Below are positions 1-8,642 of a DNA stretch of 64,000 nucleotides, piece by piece. The notes below the pieces were generated by a model. That model searched no databases, was not told where the DNA came from, and saw only the letters and a program-made list of their open reading frames with translations. The position numbers and the translations under genes are program-made. This DNA is from DATKPE01 sp033854175. Its GTDB lineage: Bacteria; Bacteroidota; Ignavibacteria; UBA10030; SZUA-254. The stretch spans positions 21,008 through 85,007 of the forward strand of contig JAWOKN010000011.1 of NCBI GenBank assembly GCA_033854175.1, in the 5' to 3' direction. Position 1 is the first letter of the stretch. Every line of letters starts with the position of its first letter.

Positions 1-1421
1 GCAAAGAAAATTGCCCGTTCCCTGTCGATCTCGGTGAACATCGTCCTGTTCGGGACTGCGCCGGCCGCTGTTTCGCGGATAATCTGTTCAGGGTCTTCGC
101 TCCGGGGATTATCGGAAGTAATAACCGTCACATCGCTGAGTTCCGTAGCAATCTTCGCCATTCTTGGCCGTTTTGTACGGTCGCGGTCACCGCCGCATCC
201 AAAGACGGTAATGATGTTCTTGCCGGTTTTCTCCCTGAAGATTTCCGCAACTGCCGTGAGTGTTTTCTGGAGCGCGTCAGGTGTATGGGCGTAATCAATA
301 ATGGCAGTCCACCCCTTGGGGCTGATAATCGGTTCGAAGCGTCCATTCACCCTATCGACAGATTCAATAGCCGTTTGTATCGATCTCTTCTCCAAGCCGA
401 GCGCAATGCCGGTACCGAACGCTGCCAGAATATTGCTCACATTAAATCGTCCGATCAGAGGAGAGCGGATGAAGGTCGGTTCCCCCTGATGGTGAATTTC
501 AATTATGGTCCCCTGGAGAGAGAGGGAAATTTCTCCGGTTGTAACATCGGCATTTCCGGTCATGGCATAGGTCAGGGTTTTTGCGCGTGTCTCACGGAGG
601 AATCTCGGCCCGTAGGGATCATCCAGATTGACGATCGCCCATGAGGAGGAGGACAAATCACGGAAAAGGATTGCCTTCGCCTGGAAATACTCTTCCATTG
701 TCCTATGGTAGTCGAGGTGATCCTGTGTAAGGTTCGTAAATATGGCGACCCTGAAACCGATTCCGTCGACACGGTGCTGATGGAGGGCGTGTGATGAAAC
801 CTCCATCGCAACGGAGCCGCACCCATGGTCAACCATACGGGCAAGAAGTTCGTTCAGTTCGAGTGATTCCGGGGTGGTATGGGTTGCGGTGAACCGTTCT
901 TTTCCGATAACGTATTCAATCGTTCCGATCAGGCCCGCCGCAGTGCCACGGGATTCCAGGACAGCCTTGACGAGAGCCGCGGTGGTCGTTTTACCATTCG
1001 TCCCCGTCACCCCGACCACGGACAGATGACCCGCTGGATGGTTATAATAGTTCGCAGAGATCCGGGCAAGAGCGACGCGGCTGTCAGGTACAACGATTTT
1101 TATCACGCCTGCGTGCAAGAAATATGAATCCGGGAGATAAGCGTCATTTTCCATCACGACAACCTTTGCGCCATTATGGACGGCCATATCGATGAACCGG
1201 TGCCCGTCGGCATGGGTCCCGGGGATTGCGACGTACATATCACCGGAGCCGATCCTGCGGGAATCGTATCTGATGTGACTGATTTCGATATCGTTGGTCA
1301 CCACCATCTGGCCATAGAGGCTTTGAAACATCTTCGTAACCCGGACACCATCGAGAAGTTTAGATAAAGTCATAGTTCCCGTGATACTCTCAGCTACAAG
1401 TTCCTTTTCGTTACTGTCCAT
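1..1421 (-). CDS. murE: UDP-N-acetylmuramoyl-tripeptide synthetase MurE (3' end beyond window)
   Basis: Cytoplasmic Mur ligase that adds the third stem-peptide residue to UDP-MurNAc-L-Ala-D-Glu. The reading frame is open from the ATG at 1421 to base 1 (473 codons), so the C-terminus is missing. Visible: the N-terminal MurE domain (YDSRRIGSGDMYVAIPG, residues about 52-68), the ATP loop VTGTNGKTTT at about 138-147, and, near the window edge, SDNPRSEDP. DNPR is the motif known to mark meso-diaminopimelate-adding MurE, so a meso-DAP peptidoglycan is inferred. It starts 19 bp after the ftsI stop in the same operon. An alternative start is the ATG 16 codons inside (MTLSKLL). Identification is firm; only the exact start is uncertain. 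Confidence 0.95.
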   Translation of the reverse strand, partial: MDSNEKELVAESITGTMTLSKLLDGVRVTKMFQSLYGQMVVTNDIEISHIRYDSRRIGSGDMYVAIPGTHADGHRFIDMAVHNGAKVVVMENDAYLPDSYFLHAGVIKIVVPDSRVALARISANYYNHPAGHLSVVGVTGTNGKTTTAALVKAVLESRGTAAGLIGTIEYVIGKERFTATHTTPESLELNELLARMVDHGCGSVAMEVSSHALHQHRVDGIGFRVAIFTNLTQDHLDYHRTMEEYFQAKAILFRDLSSSSWAIVNLDDPYGPRFLRETRAKTLTYAMTGNADVTTGEISLSLQGTIIEIHHQGEPTFIRSPLIGRFNVSNILAAFGTGIALGLEKRSIQTAIESVDRVNGRFEPIISPKGWTAIIDYAHTPDALQKTLTAVAEIFREKTGKNIITVFGCGGDRDRTKRPRMAKIATELSDVTVITSDNPRSEDPEQIIRETAAGAVPNRTMFTEIDRERAIFF

Positions 1422-1440
1422 CGATCGGTTTCTACACTCG

Positions 1441-3492
1441 TTAAAATGAAGCGGCGCTCCTGGGCTGACAGCTCAGGAAAATCCTCGTCCCCGGTTTCAC
1501 CTTCTGGCCGCTTTCGGGCGACTGCTGAATGACGACGCCGGATCCTTTCACAACCGGTTCCAGCGAGAGCTTTTCGACCTTATTCACCGCATCCCGTATG
1601 CTCAATCCGCGGAGGTCCGGTAGAAGCGCATCATCAGGGCGTGAATTTTTTCCACCCGCAGGAACTGCATCCGAAGCCAGATCCCCGTGCACGCGCTGTG
1701 CGGGAGAATCACCGGCAGTGGTCTGCGCCACCATTTGCGGCGGGGCAAACAAATCCGAGGAGGAAAGCGCCTGCTGGACGATGGCCCTGAATACGGGAGC
1801 GCTTGTTGTTCCTCCGTAGTAACTCGGGCCCTGGGGGTTATCCATCATGACCAGGCACACCAGCCTGGGATTCTCCACCGGAAGGAATCCGACAAACGAT
1901 GCGGTATAATTTCCCTCATATTGTCCTTCAAGAATTTTTCTCGATGTTCCCGTTTTACCCGCGATCCGGACGTTCGGAATTTTCGCGGATGATCCCGTAC
2001 CACTATCGACGACTGCTTCAAAAAAACCTGTCAAAACCTTTGCGGTCTGTTCGGAAATCACCTGCCGGATCCTCTGGGATTCACTCGTCTGGATCGTCCG
2101 GCCATCCTCATTTATCACCCGTGTGCAGAGGTACGGTTTCATAAGGACACCACCATTGGCGACCGCGGCATACGCGGCGGCGATTTGGATCGGCGAGACG
2201 CTCACTTCATAACCGTACGCAATGGTGTTCAGTGTCGTTCCGGACCACTCCATCGGTTTTTTCAGCACGCCTGATGCCTCGCCGGGAAATTCAATATTTG
2301 TCGGGATACCGAAACCATAATCGCGCGCGGTCTTGTATAATTTCTCACTGCCGATGATATCGCTGACTTTAGCCATGACAATATTACTCGAGACCTCCAT
2401 GGCCCGTTCGAACGTGATCCATCCCGACGGGTGAGCATCGGTGATTGTCCGCGGTTTTCCCCCGGCGACGGGGACAACATAGGAACCATTTTCCCCGAAA
2501 AATATCTTATCCGGTTTCACGAGATGATATTCCAGGGCGGCCGATGCGGTAACAATTTTAAAGACCGAACCGGGTTCGAAGAGGTCCGTCACAGCGCGGA
2601 GGCGCTGATCAGTCTGTGGATATTTCCCGAACAAATTCGGATCGACGGGGGGATACTGGGCGAGGGCGAGGACCTCCCCTGTCTGTGGCTGCAACATCAC
2701 GACGATCCCCCGATCCGCCTTATTCTGCACGACACCCTTTTTCAGTTCCTTCTCCGCGATCGCCTGCAACTGCATATCGATTGTAAGGACGATATTATTC
2801 CCGTTCACGGGTTCAACGCGGGGATAATCCGCTGATGGCCGGGCCCGGCCGAGTCCGTCGCGCTGAAACACCACATATCCATTCTCGCCGTGCAGTTCCT
2901 TTTCAAATTCAAGTTCAAGACCTGCGACGCCTGCGTTATCGATATTGGTGCATCCGATCAGCTGTCCGCCGACATTCCCGTTATAGTACAGGCGATTCGG
3001 TTCCTTTCTGATCACAAGACCGCCTAATTTCAACACATCTATCTTTTTTGCGGTCTCGACGTTGACCTGCCGTTCGAGCCAGACGAAACGGGAGTCCGAC
3101 TCAAGTTTTCCGATATAATAGCTCTTTGATTTTTTAAAAACCCTTGAAAAGGCGGCCGCAATTCTCCGCGCGTCGTCGGCTGCGAGTTTAGGATCGGCAG
3201 CGTACGACACGAACATGGAGTTTGAGGCGATCACATCCCCATGCCGGTCGTAGAGCGTTCCGCGGGCTGCGGGAAGTTCAATTCTCGACTGGTACTGAGT
3301 CTGTGCCAGCTTATGATACTTGGCGCTCTCAACAATCTGAATTTGCACCAGACGCAGGCAAACGACCGCGAAGAAGAGCAGGAGTGCGACCTGCAGGATG
3401 CGGAGGCGGACACGTGCTGAACGGACCGGGTCGGTCTTCGTTTCCGGCGAAGGGGGATACTGATGCTGATCGTTGACGGTAGTCGATTTCAT
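1441..3492 (-). CDS. ftsI: Division transpeptidase, class B PBP (FtsI/SpoVD-like) with PASTA domain
   Basis: Septal D,D-transpeptidase acting in the periplasm. 683 residues. One N-terminal membrane anchor (about 32-50), a PBP dimerisation domain, then a transpeptidase domain with all three active-site motifs: SVFK with Ser309 and Lys312, SSN at 368-370, and KTG at 513-515. A C-terminal segment from about 620 (LLPDLRGLSIRDAVNKVE onward) reads as a single PASTA domain, which is absent from proteobacterial FtsI but common in SpoVD/PBP2x-type proteins. It lies between ftsL (8 bp gap) and murE (19 bp), the standard dcw order. Confidence 0.95.
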   Translation of the reverse strand: MKSTTVNDQHQYPPSPETKTDPVRSARVRLRILQVALLLFFAVVCLRLVQIQIVESAKYHKLAQTQYQSRIELPAARGTLYDRHGDVIASNSMFVSYAADPKLAADDARRIAAAFSRVFKKSKSYYIGKLESDSRFVWLERQVNVETAKKIDVLKLGGLVIRKEPNRLYYNGNVGGQLIGCTNIDNAGVAGLELEFEKELHGENGYVVFQRDGLGRARPSADYPRVEPVNGNNIVLTIDMQLQAIAEKELKKGVVQNKADRGIVVMLQPQTGEVLALAQYPPVDPNLFGKYPQTDQRLRAVTDLFEPGSVFKIVTASAALEYHLVKPDKIFFGENGSYVVPVAGGKPRTITDAHPSGWITFERAMEVSSNIVMAKVSDIIGSEKLYKTARDYGFGIPTNIEFPGEASGVLKKPMEWSGTTLNTIAYGYEVSVSPIQIAAAYAAVANGGVLMKPYLCTRVINEDGRTIQTSESQRIRQVISEQTAKVLTGFFEAVVDSGTGSSAKIPNVRIAGKTGTSRKILEGQYEGNYTASFVGFLPVENPRLVCLVMMDNPQGPSYYGGTTSAPVFRAIVQQALSSSDLFAPPQMVAQTTAGDSPAQRVHGDLASDAVPAGGKNSRPDDALLPDLRGLSIRDAVNKVEKLSLEPVVKGSGVVIQQSPESGQKVKPGTRIFLSCQPRSAASF

Positions 3493-3500
3493 ACGGAATC

Positions 3501-3944
3501 TTAGTACTGTTCAAAGCGCTGGAGATCATCCGATGATACTTCAAACCACACCGGCTGCTGGGTCGGGTAGATCAGGCCAATCTTGCCGGCCTGTGTTGCG
3601 ACCCGTTCCAGGCTCGCCTTGCGGTTAATATCCGCCCTGAGGAGATCGTTCGAACTCTGAAGTTTCTGATACTGATTTTCAAGGTCATTGACATCGACGA
3701 GCAGTTTATTCACGGTAATCTTATTCCAGACATAAAAAACGATAAGCGCAGATACTGCACAAAGGAGTAAAATTCTGGATAATGGTGAACGCCGTCCTTT
3801 TCTGACGGGGCGGTTTCCGGTGACCGTAAAATCGTTGACTGCCTTGGGAGCTGCAATTTCACCGTTATAGATATACCGGCGTTCAGTGATCTCCGGGGAA
3901 ACCGGAGGGCGGGTATCCAGCTCGGGGAGTGTCGTCTTTGCCAT
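3501..3944 (-). CDS. ftsL: FtsL-like cell division protein
   Basis: Small bitopic division protein of 147 residues. It has a basic cytoplasmic N-terminus of about 55 residues, one membrane segment (about 57-73, ILLLCAVSALIVFYVWN), then a predicted coiled coil (VDVNDLENQYQKLQSSNDLL) and a periplasmic tail. Sequence conservation in FtsL/DivIC is low; the call rests on topology plus position between rsmH and ftsI. The start ATG shares one base with the rsmH stop (TAATG), implying translational coupling. Known role of the family: scaffolding FtsB/DivIC and activating FtsW-FtsI. Confidence 0.85.
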   Translation of the reverse strand: MAKTTLPELDTRPPVSPEITERRYIYNGEIAAPKAVNDFTVTGNRPVRKGRRSPLSRILLLCAVSALIVFYVWNKITVNKLLVDVNDLENQYQKLQSSNDLLRADINRKASLERVATQAGKIGLIYPTQQPVWFEVSSDDLQRFEQY

Positions 3945-4882
3945 TACAGACTCACCCTTTCTGCGGCCCGCAGTTTTGCACTCCGGGCGCGCGAATTGAG
4001 CGCAATTTCCGCCGGTTGCGCGGTCACCGGTTTTTTCGTCAAAATTCTTATTGCAGGCCGGACAACTGCATCGGGGATCAGCTTCGAACCCGAAGGGATG
4101 CGGGTCCTCGACTGCGACTGAAAGACCTCCTTGACGATCCGGTCTTCCAGTGAATGATAGGAAAGCACCACCAGGCGGCCGCCGGGTTTCAGAACCGCAA
4201 TTGCGGCCATCAGGCCGGCGCGAAGGTTATCAAGCTCGTTATTCACCTCGATGCGGATAGCCTGGAACACGCGGGCAAGGGTTTTCATGGAATACCGTCC
4301 ACCGCACACCATCCTGATCACCCCTGCAAGTTCCGTTGTCGTCTCGATTGTTTTACGAGATCTCATTTCAACGATCTTCCTAGCAATTTTTCGTGCATTT
4401 CGTTCCTCACCATACTCCCTGAGGATTTCCGCCAGTCGTGGTTCTTCGTACGTATTGATAACGGTCGATGCGTCCCTGGTCTGTGTTTGATCCATTCTCA
4501 TATCAAGCCGGCCATTATTCTGATAGCTAAAACCTCTTGCCGCGATATCGAGCTGATGAGAAGACACTCCCAGGTCCATCAGAACCCCATCGACAAGGGA
4601 GATCTTCAGCGCGGACAATCGGCTTTTGATATCCGCAAAATTATCATGTACAAGAACAACATTATCCCGGTATTTTCGCAACCGCTGTTCTGCCTCACGC
4701 AGGGCATCGGGATCCCGATCAAACCCGATCAGCGTCCCCCGCGGAAAAAACCGTTCTACAACAGATTCGGCATGTCCCCCGCCCCCAACTGTTCCGTCGA
4801 CATACACGCAACCGGGCGAGGGCTGCAAATAGCGGAGAACTTCATTTTTAAGAACAGGAATGTGAAAATCATTTGTCACCAA
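3944..4882 (-). CDS. rsmH: 16S rRNA (cytosine(1402)-N(4))-methyltransferase RsmH
   Basis: SAM-dependent methyltransferase (formerly MraW) modifying C1402 of 16S rRNA in the decoding centre. 312 residues, the usual length. SAM motif I is YVDGTVGGGGHAESV near residue 28; the family motifs GVLMDLGVSSHQLD and SYHSLEDRIVK are both present. The first possible start here is TTG at 4882 with a GTG directly after it at 4879 (VTNDFHIPVL); neither has a clear Shine-Dalgarno, so either may be used. Lies 23 bp after mraZ in the dcw operon. Confidence 0.96.
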   Translation of the reverse strand: MVTNDFHIPVLKNEVLRYLQPSPGCVYVDGTVGGGGHAESVVERFFPRGTLIGFDRDPDALREAEQRLRKYRDNVVLVHDNFADIKSRLSALKISLVDGVLMDLGVSSHQLDIAARGFSYQNNGRLDMRMDQTQTRDASTVINTYEEPRLAEILREYGEERNARKIARKIVEMRSRKTIETTTELAGVIRMVCGGRYSMKTLARVFQAIRIEVNNELDNLRAGLMAAIAVLKPGGRLVVLSYHSLEDRIVKEVFQSQSRTRIPSGSKLIPDAVVRPAIRILTKKPVTAQPAEIALNSRARSAKLRAAERVSL

Positions 4883-4905
4883 GGTACATCGTACGCATCA
4901 TTCGG

Positions 4906-5346
4906 TTATTTCATGACCCGTTCAGCGATGGTTTCATACGAGTCGGGTTGTGCCTTCTTATAGTCGGCATAGACCTGCGGATTCCAGAGTTCGATCTTTT
5001 CAAGTGTACCGATGATGCGCACTTCGTCCTGGATATTCGCATATTCCCTCAATTCCTGGGGGATCGAGAGGCGCGATTGACCGTCGAGACCGCTTTCCGA
5101 GGCCAGTTCCAGCATAGAACGGATAAACAGCCGGTGCTGGGGATCATAATTGGAAAGGCTGCGGAGGTTCGCCTCAAGTTTATTCCATTCGTCAACCGGG
5201 TAGACAAACAGGCATTTCTCGAAACCGCGTGTAATGACGAACGTATCGTTCGCCTCGGGCGAGACATATTTTTTGAGCTTCGCAGGAAGACTGACTCTTC
5301 CTTTCTCGTCGACTGCGTACATGTATGAACCCTTGAACGATGACAT
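4906..5346 (-). CDS. mraZ: Transcriptional regulator MraZ
   Basis: First gene of the dcw operon and its DNA-binding regulator. 146 residues with two tandem SpoVT/AbrB-like MraZ repeats, marked by DEKGRVSLPAKLKKY (about 13-27) and GQSRLSIPQELREY (about 96-109). The family assembles as a ring and binds clustered TGGGN boxes in its own promoter; matching boxes are visible about 60 bp upstream of this start. ATG at 5346 is chosen because it gives the full N-terminal repeat, although no Shine-Dalgarno is visible. Confidence 0.95.
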   Translation of the reverse strand: MSSFKGSYMYAVDEKGRVSLPAKLKKYVSPEANDTFVITRGFEKCLFVYPVDEWNKLEANLRSLSNYDPQHRLFIRSMLELASESGLDGQSRLSIPQELREYANIQDEVRIIGTLEKIELWNPQVYADYKKAQPDSYETIAERVMK

Positions 5347-5402
5347 AAGAAAATTATTCTGTTCCTAACACTATTTCCCGGGGAAATATTCAATTTTTAC
5401 TT

Positions 5403-5417
5403 CCCCACTTTTCCCCA
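5403..5417 (-). promoter_or_regulatory. MraZ boxes (two TGGGG repeats, 10-bp period)
   Basis: Read on the minus strand the sequence is TGGGGAAAAGTGGGG: two TGGGG boxes separated by 5 bp, the arrangement known for MraZ operators. They lie just downstream of the predicted start point, 57-71 bp before mraZ, so autoregulation of the operon is likely. Confidence 0.75.
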
Positions 5418-5429
5418 CCGTAGCATTCC

Positions 5430-5457
5430 AATTTAGTCTTTTCCTAATTAAAGTCAA
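5430..5457 (-). promoter_or_regulatory. Predicted sigma-70 promoter of the mraZ operon
   Basis: On the minus strand, TTGACT (5457-5452), a 16-bp spacer and TAAATT (5435-5430). The start point would be near 5423, immediately before the MraZ boxes. Confidence 0.6.
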
Positions 5458-5677
5458 GTTAAAATCCCAGAATTTTTACGGATTAATGCGAAATGGAAAA
5501 GTGGGGAAAGGTTAAAAAACGGAGATAGATGAAAAGCGCTTAAAACGTTAAATTTTTATCTGTTTTCATTTAGAATTTAAACTAATTTTGGAGCTTTTAA
5601 CGGCGTGTTTCACATCACCAATAATTAAAAATTTCGTCCTGAATCCTTTTTACCACACCATACCACAGGTGTGGGGG

Positions 5678-6340
5678 TCAGGACTCGTTCGTATAGTGGA
5701 GGTTCAAGATCTCGATATCCCGGTCAATCGTAATGACGGCATAATTCCCGTGGGCAGCTATCCCGCAATTGACGATCTGGCTTTCTTCTATCCGGTCGAT
5801 ACCGCGAGCTTCATGAATATGTCCGCAAACGACCACCTCCGGTTGAAAATCCTCGATAAACTCCCGCACAGCCATACTTCCCACGTGGATACCTGTGTGA
5901 ATGATGTCAAGTTTGGTACCGTAGGGTGGTGCGTGCGGGACAAACACCTTTGTCGGTGCATTGCTGACCATCCCGAACCCCTTCCGGATTCGTCGGGATA
6001 ATTCCTCCTCGGAGATCTCGTAGGGTGTATGGAGCCTCGAGAAGGGGGCAGCCGAAACGCCGAAAAAGCCGACATCACCGATACTGACTCCGCAGGCATT
6101 CAATGAAACCCCGCGTTGCTCGAAAAGATGGTCATGCTGCGGCAGATCCATATTCCCCGCCACACACAAAAGCCGGCCGGCGGCCGGTCGAAAGAGATCA
6201 AGTGCATCTTCGGCCTCCTTCACCGTTCCGATGGTCGTAAGGTCGCCGCCAATGATGACGACATCGGCCGACTCCTTCCGGATGATAGCGGCAGCGGTTG
6301 TATACGACCCATGGATGTCCGTCAATGCGAGAATCTTCAT
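5678..6340 (-). CDS. Metallophosphoesterase (YfcE/MJ0936-like)
   Basis: Calcineurin-like phosphoesterase of about 220 residues, presumed cytoplasmic. The metal-binding series is complete: LTDIHGS (D-x-H) at the N-terminus, IIGGDLTTIG (GD), CVAGNMD (GN), VPHAPPYG, and CGHIHEARG (GHxH). The start is set at the ATG at 6340 because the domain begins at once with MKILALTDIHGS; a TTG 23 codons upstream (6409) would add a tail with no homology that I recognise. Substrate unknown: relatives cleave phosphodiesters or phosphoproteins. A single gene, transcribed toward mraZ. Confidence 0.8.
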   Translation of the reverse strand: MKILALTDIHGSYTTAAAIIRKESADVVIIGGDLTTIGTVKEAEDALDLFRPAAGRLLCVAGNMDLPQHDHLFEQRGVSLNACGVSIGDVGFFGVSAAPFSRLHTPYEISEEELSRRIRKGFGMVSNAPTKVFVPHAPPYGTKLDIIHTGIHVGSMAVREFIEDFQPEVVVCGHIHEARGIDRIEESQIVNCGIAAHGNYAVITIDRDIEILNLHYTNES

Positions 6341-6426
6341 ACACGCGTTGTGATTTTCAATGAAAACAGGTACTTTCCCGAATGAAAGAAAATATCCTGA
6401 GATGTTCAACTACATCCATGTAACAC

Positions 6427-6843
6427 ATGATGAACTATTACACGCTGACCCGGGCAACGAAGGGATTCAGTGACGTCCATGATCTCACAGACGACATTGA
6501 GGATTGCATCGGCAAATCGGGGATCTCCGACGGGCTTATGACTGTTTGTGTTCAGGGATCAACGGCCGGTATAACGACAATAGAATTTGAACCGGGGGTA
6601 ATTGAAGATTTACGTCAGGCTATTGAGCGAATCGCTCCACAGAACATCCATTACAACCACAATGCGCGATGGGGGGACGGGAACGGATTTTCGCATGTTC
6701 GGGCGGCTCTGCTCGGTTCGGCGCTGTCGATTCCATTCAAAAACAAACGCCTGATGGTTGGAACATGGCAGCAGATCATCCTGGTGGATTTTGACAACCG
6801 GCCCCGCCGGAGAGAAATTACGGTCCAGATTCTGGGAGAGTAA
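6427..6843 (+). CDS. YjbQ/UPF0047 family protein
   Basis: 138 residues covering the whole UPF0047 (secondary thiamine-phosphate synthase-like) domain. The family hallmarks are visible: VCVQGSTAGITTIEFEPGV, ARWGDGNGFSHVRAALLGSAL and LMVGTWQQIILVDFDNRPRRR. Some members have weak thiamin-phosphate synthase activity, but the physiological role is unsettled. ATG at 6427 is followed directly by a second ATG (6430). Divergent from the phosphoesterase gene; its far neighbour is convergent. Confidence 0.85.
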   Translation: MMNYYTLTRATKGFSDVHDLTDDIEDCIGKSGISDGLMTVCVQGSTAGITTIEFEPGVIEDLRQAIERIAPQNIHYNHNARWGDGNGFSHVRAALLGSALSIPFKNKRLMVGTWQQIILVDFDNRPRRREITVQILGE

Positions 6844-6890
6844 AGGAGAGGATTGCGGGAGAACTTCGGGGACGCAAGGAGAGCACCGGA

Positions 6891-7712
6891 TCAATACAAT
6901 GCGTTATTAAAATCGCGGCGGTATTCGAGGGTAAGGGGGTGATCGTCGCCCAGGTACCGGAAGATCGCGATGCAGGCCTTCCGTGATCCGTCATCATCGA
7001 AATACCGGTCATTGCGGATTACGGCTATAAATCCGGTGAGAGCTTCACGGAAATCCTGGTGCAGGGCGGCGTCGATGGCATGAAGGTACTGTGGCCTGGC
7101 CGGTCCATCGTGGATGTGATCTGCGTGATCTTTCACCTCATACATATGCACAAAGGTCCCTATCATCTCGCGCTGATAACTCCATTTGGGGTCATCCACG
7201 CTTTTAACTAACCTGGAAGCATACTGGTAATCCGTAAAAAGGACTATTCGTGCAAGGAGCAATGCCGCCTCGGCATTATCCGGATCCTCCTGGATGAGAC
7301 CTGCCAGAAGCGAGTTCGCGTCGGCCTCCCGCCCTTCGCTGATAAGCAATTTCGCGGCTTCCAGCTGATTTTTATTCTTTGCGGGGAGGTGTTGTTTCAA
7401 CCATTGAGCGACTGCATACTCGGGCAGGGCGCCGATAAATTCGCCGATAATTTTACCTTCAAAGAACATTTTAACATTCGGAATGCTCTGAATACCATAG
7501 CGGACAGCTTCTTCGGTGAATTTATCGGTGTCGACCTTGGCGAGTATCCAGCGATCCTCTTGCTGGTCCGCGAGGCGTTCAAGGACAGGTCCGAGGATTC
7601 GGCAAGGTCCGCACCACTCAGCCCAGAAATCAACGACGACCGGCAGAGTAGAACTCCGTTCAAGAACATCCCGCTGGAAATCCTGGACCTCGCGATTTCG
7701 GGAATCTGTCAT
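6891..7712 (-). CDS. Thioredoxin with C-terminal TPR-like region (CnoX/YbbN-like)
   Basis: 273 residues. An N-terminal thioredoxin domain with active site WAEWCGPCR (Cys34, Cys37) and the cis-Pro region SIPNVKMF, followed by about 150 helical residues that look like TPR units (EAAKLLISEGREADANSLLAGLIQ; DNAEAALLLARIVL). This is the layout of CnoX/YbbN, a chaperone-redox protein that guards clients from oxidation and hands them to GroEL or DnaK. Unlike E. coli YbbN, the CGPC motif is intact, so oxidoreductase activity is expected. ATG overlaps the SdpI-like stop by 4 bp, so the two are co-translated. Confidence 0.85.
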   Translation of the reverse strand: MTDSRNREVQDFQRDVLERSSTLPVVVDFWAEWCGPCRILGPVLERLADQQEDRWILAKVDTDKFTEEAVRYGIQSIPNVKMFFEGKIIGEFIGALPEYAVAQWLKQHLPAKNKNQLEAAKLLISEGREADANSLLAGLIQEDPDNAEAALLLARIVLFTDYQYASRLVKSVDDPKWSYQREMIGTFVHMYEVKDHADHIHDGPARPQYLHAIDAALHQDFREALTGFIAVIRNDRYFDDDGSRKACIAIFRYLGDDHPLTLEYRRDFNNALY

Positions 7713-8371
7713 GGATGAACCGTGCCCCGTTGTTCCCGTTCATACTCGATATAGGAATAGACAACGACAAACAACGTCACACCGCCCGCGGGTACAATTA
7801 GGAACCAGAGCATATAGTCGGGGAAAACGATCCCCAGCGCGACGACGACTGCGGCAATCCGGAATAATTTCGATGCCCATTTATGCGTCTTATCCCAGAC
7901 GCTATCGCTGTTGAGGGTCCACGGTGTCCGGATACCGATAAAATAATTTCTTTTCGCCTTATCGCACAAGGAACCCAGTGCATACAGAATGACCGCGAAC
8001 CCGATGATGACAATGCTTTTCATGCCGACATGTATACCGGCGTTCCAAAGAAGCGTATCAAGATAGAGTGCGGTCATAATCAGGAAGAAGATGAGCACAA
8101 ACCGTTCAAACGAAATCCTGAACTGGCGTATATTTTCCCGTAATGGATCTATCCGAGGAATGGCGAAAAACACAAGTGTCAGGACAAACATCACAATCGG
8201 GAAGAAAAATACCCCCATAAACTTTGATGAAAGTCCGTTTGGTCTTCCACTCGAATCCCAATGAGACACCATTTGTTCGGGCATAGCCGGATAGATCACA
8301 AGGCCGACGACAAACAGCATGACCATCATGACGACAAGGATAATTTCGATCGCGCTTGGTTTTACAATCAT
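7709..8371 (-). CDS. SdpI/YhfL-family membrane protein with DUF1648 domain
   Basis: 220 residues, about six membrane segments. The N-terminal part (VIYPAMPEQMVSHWDSSGRPNG) is the DUF1648 signature. The C-terminal half carries the SdpI motif FIGIRTPWTLNSDSVWDKTH. SdpI of Bacillus is an immunity protein against the SdpC toxin; no sdpC-like gene is seen here, so a general envelope role is as likely. First gene of a two-gene operon with the thioredoxin. Confidence 0.8.
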   Translation of the reverse strand: MIVKPSAIEIILVVMMVMLFVVGLVIYPAMPEQMVSHWDSSGRPNGLSSKFMGVFFFPIVMFVLTLVFFAIPRIDPLRENIRQFRISFERFVLIFFLIMTALYLDTLLWNAGIHVGMKSIVIIGFAVILYALGSLCDKAKRNYFIGIRTPWTLNSDSVWDKTHKWASKLFRIAAVVVALGIVFPDYMLWFLIVPAGGVTLFVVVYSYIEYEREQRGTVHP

Positions 8372-8574
8372 GTTACAACCTCCAGATCGACAGCATGTTC
8401 TGCGGGAGACCGGATAGCAAAGTCAATTTCCCCTGAAAAAGGCAGATCCGGACCCTTAAAAATATCGAAAATTTGATCTGCATTTCCAAAATTGGGTCGA
8501 CAGGTACGGCTCAACCAGAGCTTCCCGGGATACTCTCACCACCCCTGGGGGGGGAGTATCCACGTTGATGTTTC

Positions 8575-8603
8575 TTGATTTCGTGTTTTTGTATGCGTAC
8601 AAT
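8575..8603 (+). promoter_or_regulatory. Predicted sigma-70 promoter of the aminopeptidase operon
   Basis: TTGATT (8575-8580), 17-bp spacer, TACAAT (8598-8603). The start point would be near 8610, giving a leader of about 33 nt with AAAGGA before the ATG at 8643. Confidence 0.6.
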
Positions 8604-8642
8604 TCATCAACCCCCATTATCAATCCGACTGAAAGGATCATC

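Larger units (their letters stand above)
5347..5677. other. Intergenic region between mraZ and the phosphoesterase gene
   Basis: 331 bp, AT-rich. Besides the mraZ promoter and boxes it holds an 8-bp inverted repeat with a one-base centre at 5372-5388 (TATTTCCC G GGGAAATA) just before mraZ. A third box-like sequence in the opposite orientation lies at 5493-5510 (TGGAAAAGTGGGGAAAGG). A 7-bp hairpin follows the phosphoesterase stop at 5653-5674 (CCACACC/GGTGTGG), without a U-run. I see no coding sequence here. Confidence 0.6.

Noticed and set aside
7709..8371. SdpI-like gene as immunity part of a toxin system
   Set aside because: No SdpA/B/C-like genes nearby; it is co-transcribed with a thioredoxin, and SdpI/DUF1648 proteins are widespread without toxins.
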